A stretch of DNA of 64,000 nt, taken from NCBI RefSeq assembly GCF_032854445.1, contig NC_088302.1:35718191-35782190 (forward strand), given 5' to 3'. The notes under the pieces were generated by a model. The model saw nothing but the letters and a program-made list of their open reading frames with translations, was not told where the DNA came from and made no database searches. Of this stretch, positions 36,780 through 47,300 are shown in pieces. Each line of letters opens with the position of its first letter. Position 1 is the first letter of the stretch. A program made the translations under genes and the position numbers. The stretch is from Liolophura sinensis. Lineage: Eukaryota > Mollusca > Polyplacophora > Chitonida > Chitonidae.

Positions 36780-38730
36780 TGGGGGGGGGGGGAGCTTTAC
36801 TGTAGGCAAACAAGGGAATGTTGTTAAGGATTAGCCCTCTTTAAAGCTATCACTATTCCAGATGAATAGAGGGAGGGCGTCAGTAACTAGATGTGGGCCA
36901 GCTCCCATGGAGGCAACAACTAAGACGGTATCAATGCATGTAGGCGGATGTTACAGACAAGAGCTTATATATACCTGCAAATACTAGACCATTTGTGAAC
37001 TATCATACTGCCGTCGCTCTCTTAGTTTTGTTCTTCATGCTAGTGTCTTTTGTATTGTTAGTTTATTGTTATAGTGTCTTTCTTGCTGGTGGACAATTAA
37101 TACCCAAGACCTGATCCCTTTCAATTGTTTTGTTTGTGATGACTGCACAGCGATTTGAGTTATTCCAGACCTGTCCATGACATTTAATAAACAGCAATTA
37201 CCATCACTGCATTTTGTCCTTTACAGAATTCTGCTTAAGCCAAGCTGCTAGGCGTACCTAAAAAAAAAGACGCCCAGGTCTTTAAGCCTTCGCGTGAACT
37301 GTTAGAATAAAACACAAACAGTGGCAAATTGTCAAGAGACAGGATACATCTGATCATTTGCTAACCATCACAATGTGGTCGCTGCCTCTGATGTCTCCTG
37401 CACTGTTCCCTATGGTCAGTATGAAAGATTCAAGTTGTTAGAAGACAGACCATCTTGTATCTTCACTCCCTGTTGCTCCAGAAATGTTTCAAGAGCTTTT
37501 GCAACGTGTAGGTCAGCTTTAGCAAAGGCTGTGGAAGATACATACCCACCTCTGCTGGATTTAAAGGAAACTGTACAGACTCTCCAGATACCACATCTTA
37601 TCCGGGCCTGTATTTGTACTAAGACCAAAACAGTTTCCTGTCTCGCAAACTTAACGAAATTTCGACAGTTGCAAATTATCCTTACTTGGACAGCAATATA
37701 CCGATAGGTCCTGCTCATGGCATGTACATATCTCACCTTATAGCATTTGTTATAGATCATGTGTGGATGTGACGATTTTGATCAACGTCAAACGCCTTAA
37801 CTCATGATTTTCTTGTATAAGTAAATATGAGCACAGCATCCAGAATCCCTGACACTCTGCTTCATAACTGATACAGAGATCCATAAACTGAGATATATAT
37901 TTGATTATTGAAAACTTATGCATTAGAATGGCACACGATTTAAGCACTTATTTCAGTGGAAAGAGAAAAGAACTGAGAAGAACTGACAAGATGAGGTCGT
38001 TATTATTGACCTCAAGTAATTTTGCTTTGGTACCGCAGAAATATCGTGTCGGAATTCGTGACCGTGTCATTGGCACATCGGCTTTATTCGTTATACACAT
38101 ATAGTAAGACACGGTAGCCCTTTTTCTTCTTATCATGCAACAACGTTACATAATCTTCATAAGTCTTGCCCGTATCTTGACAATTCTAATCGACCTACCA
38201 AGCTGAAACTCCAAGGCCCTATGTAGCCGGAGAGGCGTTTTGAGTCGATTTTGGCAAATGGACGGCACTCTTTACAGATCCCTGGCAACCATACTTTACA
38301 GGCGATTGATCACAAAACATACTGGTGTAATTTTTACCATACTATACCAAAGCCCAGCTAACACCAAAGAAACATGTAAATACATCAAGGTAATTTTATA
38401 CGTTTGTACATACACGTGACTGGACATTCAAAAGTACATACAATTTATACATCTACATGTACATACTCTTATTATCTTATCTACATATACTTTTACACTA
38501 ATAAACAGTAGTTTAAACTAGTAAATCAGTTTAATACAAATAAATTATTTTGCGGACTTCCTTTTCTAACCCATGAAGACAAGAAAAAATGTATAATGTG
38601 ACATAAATAGGCCAATTTAACCTTAAACTCCTTTAAAATGGAACAACATGGACATTATTCTGGGTTCGCTTATCTCTAAGAATGTGGCACAAAATCCTCC
38701 CAGCCCTAGAATGCATACCATAATGAATCC
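36780..38730. other. Gene-free interval left of TRAPPC2
   Basis: It contains the diverged family C copy (37190-37400). Two opposing open frames of 110-114 codons (37375-37760) give peptides I cannot match to any family, and neither has splice or start context that persuades me. The rest is AT-rich. Confidence 0.5.
37190..37400. repeat. Dispersed repeat family C, copy 3, diverged
   Basis: CCATCACTGCATTTTGTCC, GAATTCTGCTTAAGCC, the GTGAACTGTTAGAATAA segment and CATCACAATGTGGTCGCTGC match family C. The middle part has diverged. The open frames that begin at its right end (37375-37760 on both strands) have no motif I recognise. Confidence 0.55.
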
Positions 38731-38734
38731 TTTA

Positions 38735-38970
38735 GATTTATTTCTTTCACTGACTTTTAATTCTGTACTTAAGAATTTCCCCCTTGTGTGACAAAGGTCA
38801 GCTTTATGGATAGAGGAAACCACTGGCCATCACCAGACATCTGACAAACCTGATGACTTAAAAGCTTCAGCTAAATGAACAAGAGCTGGATTTGAGCCTG
38901 TGACCTCGTACAATGTACATGGGCTGACCAGCTAACAATGCCTTAGCCAACTGAGTCAGTGAGCGTCCTC
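38735..38970 (-). mobile_element. tRNA-derived SINE, family A-like, near full length, downstream of TRAPPC2
   Basis: Minus-strand reading starts with a tRNA-like head: GCTCACTGACTCAGTTGGCT then AAGGC (A-box region) and GGCTCAAATCCAGC (B box). The body has GTTTCCTCTATCCATAAAGC and GGGGGAAATTCTTAAGTAC, and it ends in AAAGAAATAAATC. It lies about 500 bases beyond the TRAPPC2 stop, and its tail contains an AATAAA that could serve that transcript. Confidence 0.7.
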
Positions 38971-39208
38971 AAATCCGTCTTGAACTTTTCACAAATATCA
39001 ACTATGACACACTATAACATCTCTCCGGTAATTCCAGCCCAAACATAGAAGACAATGTCACAAAACATGACTAGGTCCACATCAAGATGTGATTGCACAA
39101 ATACTTTATGAATAAGGATTCAATTCTGAAAAAGGAAGCAGGTCTGACTAAAGTCCAAATCTGATTATAATACATGGTGATGTACTTCTATTTTCCAGGC
39201 ACTAGAAG

Positions 39209-39214
39209 TTTAAT
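39209..39214 (-). terminator. Candidate TRAPPC2 polyadenylation signal (ATTAAA)
   Basis: ATTAAA on the minus strand lies about 250 bases after the TRAPPC2 stop codon. The next canonical AATAAA on this strand lies inside a SINE at about 38742-38747. Either could end the transcript, and sequence alone does not decide. Confidence 0.3.
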
Positions 39215-39465
39215 GCTGTGACACATTTGTCTTAGCATAATGAACACATGTGAAATGTTTGCAGTCTGAACTTCTATGATGCAAATTTAAACATATAAAT
39301 CACGTTCCACTGTTTGGATTTAGTGTCCCTAGGCAATGATAGTGCCTAAATTTCAACTCCTTCATTGGTTCAATCTCTACTCTGGCCCCTTCAACATTCA
39401 TACACAGTAGACACACATTTACATGTATCACACATGGTACACTTGCCGAACTTCCTCCCTGCACA

Positions 39466-41123
39466 TTACCCGGTTAAGTATTTCCTCCCAAAGAATTGCA
39501 CTTTTCGGTCAAATGAAGCAGATTTAACAGGAGTATTAAGTTCATAGAATGGATTCATTGCCCACTGAAAAGAGAACAAGTTTGTAACATTTTATTTTGA
39601 TTCATCTGATATGTGTTTGACTCAGTAGTCTAGCAATTTTCACTTACATGAAAGCATTGATTTTCTGCGCAAACACAATTTAAGAAAACTCAGGTACTGG
39701 CTGAAAACACACTTTGAAAAGTTTCACAGTTTTCATAGTTTAAATGCTTTAAATTTAACAATTCTTTCAATATTGTATTTGCCACATCACAATAGTGTCT
39801 CCTTGTACTACGCAGTCCCAGTGCTGATATATCTATGGTGGTGCATCACTCTAACACCAAGTGTCAAAGACACCACACAGGACACTCCACCAAGTCAAAA
39901 GGACACTGGGGCCTCCATGGCTCAGCTGCGTAATGACCCAGGAGTTTCTCGCTCTGAGTCCGGCCGTATGTGGGAAGGTCTGCCAGCAACCTGCAGATGG
40001 TCACAAGGACACTGGGCCTGTGCTAAGTGTCAAAAGAGGATAAGCTGTCGCCTGATAACCTGAACAAACATGCAGCTGCTAGCTGGCAAGCAAAGTACCA
40101 ACTAAATAACTTGTTTTCTATAAAACTTGGAAGAGAAAAAAATTGGTTTTGTAATGCTCACCTTCATGTAAATTTCATAAACATCAGTGAAGAAATTTTT
40201 AATTCCATCTTCATTCTTGATATCATGTAGCATGATGAATCTCATACGTGTATCAAGTTAAGGTACAAATGAAGTACATATGTGGAAATATACCCCAGGA
40301 AGTGTCTTACATCGCTGATATTTCCATCACACGTTTTTTACACCAATATTCATGTTACTGAATACTGACATTCGAGCCTGTAAATAGAACTAATGTATTC
40401 AAAGGTGAAAAAAAGTAACTTTTCAGTGAATATCATCAATAGTTAGACTTGGGATCGAACCTAGGCCTGCACTCCTATAAATACAAAACTTTAATAAAAA
40501 CAAAACATAAAAAGGATATGTCCTGCTGTGACAAATGCAGACACAAACCACTCGTTAAACTTGTCCACTATTTTCAGGTACATGTTATTTGTGGTCCACA
40601 TCTGTTCATCGATGAGATCTAAAGCAGCATGAGCTATGAACTGGTTCAAGTGGCGATGATCATCTTTCTGTATAAACACAGAAGACAAAGTCACAGATTT
40701 AAGTATAAATATTAAAAGCACAGTAAGTTCATATGATACAAAAATTTACTTTATCAATGTCAAACATTATCATAACACAGGAAGTTTTTTGCATCAACAT
40801 TAGCTGAAACTACCTGACCAATAATCCAGGGGAGATAACTTGTAACATGAAGATAGATGAATGTCCAGGAAGATGACAAATGAATACGAACACTTTGTCA
40901 ATTTCAATAATAACTTTCACAACTAACAGTTTATTTAGGTATTATACAATCAAACTTATCACTGACATACATGTATTTATTATAATACAACTGATAATAA
41001 TGTGTGTTAAGACGTGGAACATCTCACTTTTGGGTCATTGCCTTTGTTGGATGGAGAGAACTCCTGCTCAAAAACTGGGTTGTCATGGTGACCAACAATC
41101 GCAAAGTAATAATTACCAGCCAT
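39466..41123 (-). CDS. TRAPPC2: TRAPPC2 (sedlin), TRAPP complex subunit, complete coding region
   Basis: TRAPPC2 is a small longin-fold subunit of the TRAPP vesicle-tethering complexes acting in ER-to-Golgi transport. Coding exons on the minus strand are 41123-41028 (32 codons, [20 protein letters not shown]...), 40667-40520 (49 codons plus 1 base, [17 protein letters not shown]...), 40247-40162 ([19 protein letters not shown]...) and 39564-39466 ([17 protein letters not shown]..., ending YLTG and TAA). The spliced frame gives 142 residues; human sedlin has 140, and the two extra residues fall before the KDDHRH motif. Asp49 corresponds to human Asp47, mutated in spondyloepiphyseal dysplasia tarda. 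The junction codon between the second and third exons reads Arg where human has His. Intron 1 of the coding part uses a GTGAGA donor and a TATACAG acceptor, and the last intron uses GTGAGC and TTTTCAG. The middle intron is of minor-spliceosome type (separate entry). The gene lies head to head with PCM1. The identification is near certain. Confidence 0.97.
40248..40519 (-). other. AT-AC U12-type intron of TRAPPC2
   Basis: No GT donor is available where the TRAPPC2 reading frame must be interrupted. Instead the exon ends GGAC and the intron begins ATATCCTTTT on the minus strand, the consensus 5' splice site of AT-AC minor-spliceosome introns. The 3' end reads CCTTAACTTGATACAC and the next exon begins GTATGAG. 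CCTTAAC is an excellent U12 branch point about 10 bases from an AC terminus. Joining GGA C to GT ATG AGA restores the conserved TAG-x-MRFIMLHD frame, while the alternative AC two bases earlier would create a stop. The intron is 272 bases. Confidence 0.92.
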
Positions 41124-41146
41124 GGCACACTGTCAATGTCTACAAT
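41124..41146 (-). other. TRAPPC2 5' UTR portion of the first coding exon
   Basis: Immediately upstream of the ATG, the minus strand reads a T-rich tract ending TTTTTTTTTTCAG, with the AG at 41148-41147. This is a strong 3' splice site. It implies that the ATG exon is not the first exon and that a non-coding exon lies upstream. Confidence 0.7.
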
Positions 41147-41224
41147 CTGAAAAAAAAAACAAAAGCCCCAAAAAGTCTAAATCTTTAAAGGTGCGCTTCA
41201 TGATCTACTGAAACTATATCTATG

Positions 41225-41600
41225 CATGTATGCTTGGGGTTTTATGTCATACTAACAATTTTTCTGTCACATGATTTGAAGTCATCATTGGGTGTGTGTA
41301 CGTATATTGTGTCTTTTTGTGACAAGGTCAGTCCATGCTACCAAAGTGCTGCTTCCACTAAAGTATCTGATGCCGAAAAACATCAGATATGACACAATAC
41401 CCATTCACATCATACTGACACCAGGCCAACCAGTCCTGTTTCCTTTCTCTTATCTCTCAGTGCAGAGTCCCAAGTGAGGAAGCAACAACAACCATTTTAA
41501 TACCCATTGCCCTTTAGTATGGCCAGAGAACAACCCAGGTTTGATCGCAGATCTCCCTACTTCAAGGCAGATGTTCTAAACTTAGGCCACTAAGGCTGTC
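41225..41600. repeat. Dispersed repeat family B, copy 3
   Basis: GGGGTTTTATGTCATACTAA, CTTTTTGTGACAAGGTCAG, CCATGCTACCAAAGTGCTGC, GACACCAGGCCAACCAGTCC and TGCAGAGTCCCAAGTGAGG match the other copies. The right end read on the minus strand gives CCTTAGTGGCCTAAG and GATCAAACC, resembling tRNA A and B boxes. It lies in the inferred TRAPPC2 first intron. A weaker, partial relative may lie at about 39790-39930. Confidence 0.82.
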
Positions 41601-41799
41601 CAAATTCTCTGGGGCAAGGCGCTTGGTGTGATATTTCTGATCATGGCAATACATCTACTGCAACAAAACAGTGATTGGAGAAAAGCTTACATGTTCTTAC
41701 AATTCAATAACCCAGTATTTACAGTGCCAGTACAAAAGTGCTAAACTTGAGTCTAAAATGACAGACACACTGGGTATTATACCCAGTATACTATACTAT

Positions 41800-42045
41800 T
41801 TATTTATTTATTTGATAGATGTTTTACATCATATTCAAGAATATTCAAGAATATTCACAACGCAGCCAGCATTATGGTGGAAGGAAACTGGACAGAGCGT
41901 GGTGGAAGCCCATGTTGCTGACAGACCACCCCATGTATGACTGGAGAGGACATTGATTGGATGGACTCCCGGCCCAAGAGTGATGGGTTCCTGGTTCATT
42001 ACAGCACTAACATGCTAACCACTAGGCCAACAAGGCCCTCACTCC
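41800..42045 (-). mobile_element. tRNA-derived SINE, family A, near full length
   Basis: Minus-strand reading: a head with GGCCTTGTTGGCCTAGTGG and TTAGCATG (A box), a weak B-box region, the body (GGTCTGTCAGCAACATGGGC, CACGCTCTGTCCAGTTTCC, ACCATAATGCTGGCTGCG), and the tail ATCAAATAAATAAATAAATA. This copy shows that the abundant body/tail fragments elsewhere belong to a tRNA-headed SINE. It lies upstream of the TRAPPC2 ATG, in the inferred first intron. Confidence 0.8.
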
Positions 42046-42049
42046 GTCT

Positions 42050-44212
42050 ACTATGATGACAACCTTAATGCTGTTCAGGAGATAATTTTATTTACTACAT
42101 TATAACAGTGCAATACATAATTAGCGTTAAAGGACATGATAGCACCTTCCTAAAACATTTTTCACTTGAAAGCAAGATACTCAAGCTTTCTAAAAGGTAT
42201 TATATTTATTTCAATGAGATTTCACTGAATAACATATAGAACAAAATGACAATACTGTGCAAATGGCTGTTGTGAATCAACACAGCAGGGCCATTTCACA
42301 CAAGCTGTGTGAAAGGTCTGTATAATTTACAGACCTAATATCGTTTGAGTAACAAGGCGTGTAACATTCAACTACAGCATCACAAATTATGTCAGACAGT
42401 AGCATACCATCTCAGCCCAAACCTCATTCATCTCCCCAGTAGACCATAGGCCTACTTCGCCACGCTGTTCAAATTATACAGATACATTTTTTGTCATTCA
42501 TTTTAGCGTTCAGTCAGCAGTTTCTCAATAACAAATATCAGGGTCAGTGAAAAATTCATTAGTGATGTCCAAGATTTGTGGGAATAAAAAGACAGCATCT
42601 CACCAGATAATGCTTAAATTAATTAAGTCTTGTTATATTTTTCTTTATCTAAATTTATTACAAATGAAGAATTTAAATTTTGCTCCTTTGTCTGTCTCCC
42701 ATACAACAGATTTTTTTTCCTGTTTTGTTTTATAAAATACAGTAAAATTATTGAAACACGGTGTTCAGCCGGTGGTGCTTTCTCTAACATCCACGATAAC
42801 TAGGTCAGCACTGTTCTCATCTTAGAAGCCACCAATACAAAATTGAAGCATAAAATCCAGCAACAGTCCAATGCCCAGATCAGCATGAGTGATGCTTAGG
42901 TTTATTTCAATTTGTTTCAGAACTGAGCATCAATCTAGTTGTACAAGTCAATATCACCAACACAACCCCTCCAGAGGCTACGACCTTAACCAGGAATACC
43001 CTGGCCATGCATCTCATTTAGACAAGGTTGCAGGAGTTCCTTGTAAATGATATAGTAAGTCTGGCTACTGTATCAACAGTTCAAGCAGAGGAAGAAATAT
43101 TCTTCCAGTATGTCCTATATGAGATAGGCTACTGCTTAGACTATTATACGGAAAATACCTTTGATGTTAGAGAGCTAGAGCTAACATGACGTCACTTTTC
43201 TCTTGATAATGGAGACTAGCTTGAAGCTGTCTCAAGACTAAACTTCACTAAACTTTCACTGGGTTGAAAAAAAAATAATCTAAAACAATAGTTAATGCCA
43301 GTTTAAGATATTTTGAATGATAGTCTTTCAGTGGACACAAACATTAGTCTTTCACTTTAAATGTATTTGATATTACTGAACAACAGTAAACAGTAAGATG
43401 TAAGTTAGCTTAAGCTTGAATCTTACACTATTGTCAGAAATGTGTTTATCCGCTTTATGTTAATATAATATCTGCCATAACTGATTGGCTGTAACTGATG
43501 CTGAAAATGATATATTGCAGCAGCAGTTATTGCACTGTAGCCTTTGCAAAATACTGAACTCGTCATGACTGAACCCGTACTGTACACTTCAGCATCACTT
43601 CTTCGGACTATTCTAACTTGAACCCATGCCCCAAAAACGTTCGAAATAAAGATTTGGAGCAACTGTCCATTTTGTCAAACATGTGTCGCATGGGGTGGGT
43701 GGCCCTTGTCAGTTTATGTGACATGGACGCTGACAGGGTCAGTGACACTACTGTCTACAGTGACAATCAAAAGGCAGCTACACGCTGCACTACTGTTTAC
43801 AATTGACCGACAGAACAGCATAATACTGTGGCAACCAGTTGGTACCTTCGACACAGTTTCATCTGCTCTCGGTGCGACGAACGCGCCTCGCTTTATGTTT
43901 CTAGGAAAGATCTAATATTATGCCCACATACCTATCCTAACATGCGGAGCATGCCCATATCAAGAGATACCGGAAGTTATTCCATCAGCGCCATCTACAA
44001 CGATTTAGCGTAATGCGGCAGGTAAACAGTCCTGAGATAAAATAGATCTTGTTTTATTTCGTATATTAGCCACGTTATTCTGACTAACTTTCATTATATG
44101 TGAACAGAGTTGTGATTGCAAGATTTTTTCTGTCAGTCTCCGTTAGCTATCATTTTTATACCAAGCAATGTGGCACTTGTGTATGTGATTTACGCGTAGT
44201 AATCTGACTTAC
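42050..44212 (-). other. Inferred upper part of TRAPPC2 leader intron
   Basis: If TRAPPC2 starts at the shared promoter, its first intron spans 41147-44212. This upper part has no recognised element. The part 43560-44030 is GC-richer and contains short open frames without known motifs. The lower part holds the family A and B repeats listed separately. Confidence 0.45.
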
Positions 44213-44326
44213 CCATTACTGGCGTCAACAACATGGCTGCCGGTGCAGAAGTTTGAGCGGTTTTCGATCATCCGATTTGCATTTCGAAACAACTGAAAAT
44301 ACTTTCGCTGGAACGGTCAGATAAAT
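44213..44326. promoter_or_regulatory. Candidate bidirectional TRAPPC2/PCM1 promoter with overlapping non-coding first exons
   Basis: A strong donor on the plus strand (AAAT then GTAAGC, intron from 44327) and a strong donor on the minus strand (AATGG then GTAAGT, intron from 44212) point away from each other across 114 bases. The plus donor can splice to the PCM1 acceptor at 50080. The minus donor can splice to the TRAPPC2 acceptor at 41147. Between them is AACATGGCTGCCGG (44230-44243), resembling the YY1-type element often found just downstream of start sites. The CATG in its core supplies upstream ATGs on both strands. Both first exons are inferred from splice signals and position only. Confidence 0.55.
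44233..44256 (+). other. Short upstream ORF in the putative PCM1 leader
   Basis: ATG GCT GCC then five more codons ending in TGA gives a seven-residue peptide (MAAGAEV) within the inferred PCM1 non-coding first exon. If transcription starts upstream of 44233, ribosomes would meet this ATG first. Whether it is in the mRNA depends on the unmapped start site. Confidence 0.3.
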
Positions 44327-47300
44327 GTAAGCACAAATTATTTTTATTGTGAAGCATTTGTCATCCAAAATGATTACCGTGCTCGATTCTTAAAAGAAAG
44401 AGATATAATTACAGCCTAGCCCTGTCTTGTGCGATTCGAAGATATGACGGGCACATGCTTGCTCACGTTTGCATGACTTCGTTCTACACCCTACTAGTCC
44501 GTTGTATCGACTGCCTATGTGCACCTGTGTATATGTATCTGCTAGGTCGCCTTTCTTGGAGAGCATTTCTACTAGTGCTTGTATTGACAGCTGCAGCAAA
44601 GCTCCCATCACTTGAAAGCTGGAGATACAGGAAGCTCAGTAGTGCCAGTCGATATCCATAGCGACCACAAGCGGAAATCTTCAAATCTACCCACAAATAT
44701 AGATCTGTAGGACTGTGATTACGTATATTATCACAGGTCTGTCTTGTTCCATAGCCTACCATGAACATCTCTGTATCTTTCGTGCTGGTCTGAATATACT
44801 AATGCTGACCGCCAAACAATGTGTTTGTCCATACTGATATACGCCTCTTCTGTTAATGGGGTAGAGGCGGGGCAAGGGGGGACTCGTGTCAACAGTTATC
44901 ACTGCCACTATTAGACAGGTTTGCCCCTGATTTTGACATACATGGGCTAATCTTGCAGTGTGATTTGATTTAAATAGTTTTGCATACTTTTGTACTTTCC
45001 TTAAATCATTTTGGCTTAAATACACATGAGGTAAATGATAAACTCAGCTGGCAAGAGGCCAAACATTTGGGTTTTACTTTTAACTTTTAACTGTTCATCT
45101 ATGTCCAGAGATATTGCTGGCGTAATGCAGATCACACATGTTTTTACTCAAAATCCGTAGTGTTTTTGCCCAGCCTCAAACTGTATTCAAATTCCAGTAT
45201 TTATAAACATTGATGAGTGATACATGCATACCCTGTGTCATTGTAACTGGAGGAACCCAATTGTGACAGCTGTCTGTATGGAATCAAAGGAACCAAAGCA
45301 TAAATGCCAGCAATAAATGTTCATTCTCCGTCCACCATCATTAGGCTACAAAGGAGACTACCTGGGTGATGGTGCCACAAGGATTCACCCAAAAATATGC
45401 ATTCTAGGGTACCGTGCTAATATCACAAATGATTTATTGAAACACAGCAGTTGTGACAAAGTCTTTACCTGTCTTTTGCAGCAATTCATTATAAACCAAG
45501 GAGAAATGCATTGTTTGTAGATAAGGAAACAATAGAGCTGCATGTTGCACCTGAAAAGGATTTTAATCATGTTTCAAATACATTTATTCTGATGTCTCAG
45601 AGCTTTCTTTGAGATAATGATTTCAAAATGGTAAATGGAAGAAGTCAAGAGTTCCTGTACTGTGAAAAGTCATACCATGATGGGATTCTGGATTTCCCAT
45701 TGCTACAGGCTTTATGTTCTGGCCACAGTGGTTGTATGAAGTGCATTCTACTTTAAATCGGACATTTTGTTTTTCTCATTTTTAGACATTTTAAGGGAAT
45801 CTCAGGTTGCTACTCCATAATGTGTTGAAAGGCAATGCATGTGGATGTCACAAAGGCTTTACCTGTCTAGGCTGCCTTGTCAGTTTCAGGAATATAGGCA
45901 TTGTCTTAAAGTGAGTGTAGACAGTGGAGGGTGGAGTGTGAAGATGAAGAATAAGTAATTGCAACAAATAATATCAAGATCACATTAAAGGATTTGTGTC
46001 CAGATTTAGCTACTTGCCCAGAGTATAAAGATTACAACCGGTTTAACTGTATGTTACCAGGACTGCCTCTGAGAAACGTAATTATGACCTTATATCTGTC
46101 AAGAGAATTAGATTTACAACCCTAGCCAATCTCCATCTGGCTGCCCGGTAAAGCTCAGTGGGTGACATCATAGATGGTCAACCGAAGTCTAGCTGGACTG
46201 TAAAACCTGGGAATTCATATCAAAATGATGTCATTTTCTAGCTGCACAGAAGCAGCTATACTGCCGTATCAATTTGAACTCATAGTGGACGACGAAGTTC
46301 CGATTAATGACATTAACACCTCTGATCAGACTTCAGATTCCAAGTTTTGAGTTGTTGAATTTGATTTTTGTCCAGGCAATTCTAGCCGCACTGATAATAT
46401 GGACTGGCAAGCTGTAGCTTTATTCTGTGTTACACTGCAGATCTACGTTTCATGTGTATATCAGATTTAATATTTACTTTTCGCTCCGTCTATCCGCTTC
46501 ACAATAAATATCAGTCTGTTCCCCGAGTAGATTTACTTCTAAAATGGGTTCGTGGGAATTAATTTTCGTACATTTAATAAAGGCAGTACTGAAAAAATAG
46601 TGTCTGGTCATAGCGGTGTTGCCAATCTGGATTAGACATTAAAACAATGGGGGATGGATTATCACTATATAATATAGTTTTTGCACCTACCCTGAGCAGT
46701 ATTCAAAGAGATGTCACTTGTTGTCGCATCTTTGATGAGTAATTTCAATAAACAACCAGTATTTCAACCCCTGTCATTAATTCTTGTTTAACGCAGTCAA
46801 GCAAAACCATTAGTTTTGGATTGTTTTCGATTTTGATCATCCTCTGTAGCTGGTGAGAAACTGCTAGCATTGACGTATCTGTCAAACGACCATTGCATTG
46901 TTGTACACAGTTTACAGTTTGTTAGAAGCCCACTCATTGGTCCACAGCCAATGGGATAGCATGTATCGAAGTGACATTCATTGGAAGCCATCCCATGGTT
47001 GTATCTTCTTTTCTTTCACTTTACCGACATACCAAAGATTGATAAAGCTAATGACGAATGAACCGCTTTGTTTTACACCAACCCAGCCCTTATGCAGAAC
47101 AGCAAACCATTTCATGGAGAAATTTGATATGCTTGTTGTCACTTCTGTGGTTTTTTAGCACTGAACTTAATGGCAAGCTGGTAAAGGTTGGACTTGTATG
47201 ACCTCATTCGGCAGGGACCAGAGAGTGTCTGCGAAAAAAATGCATAAAGCCAGCCTCATTATCAGGGGTGGAAGTAACGCCTGTCTAGGTAATTTTTATT

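Noticed and set aside
37375-37760. Opposed 110- and 114-codon frames considered as exons of a gene left of TRAPPC2
   Set aside because: Neither peptide matches a family I know, there are no paired splice sites I trust, and the region partly overlaps a family C repeat.
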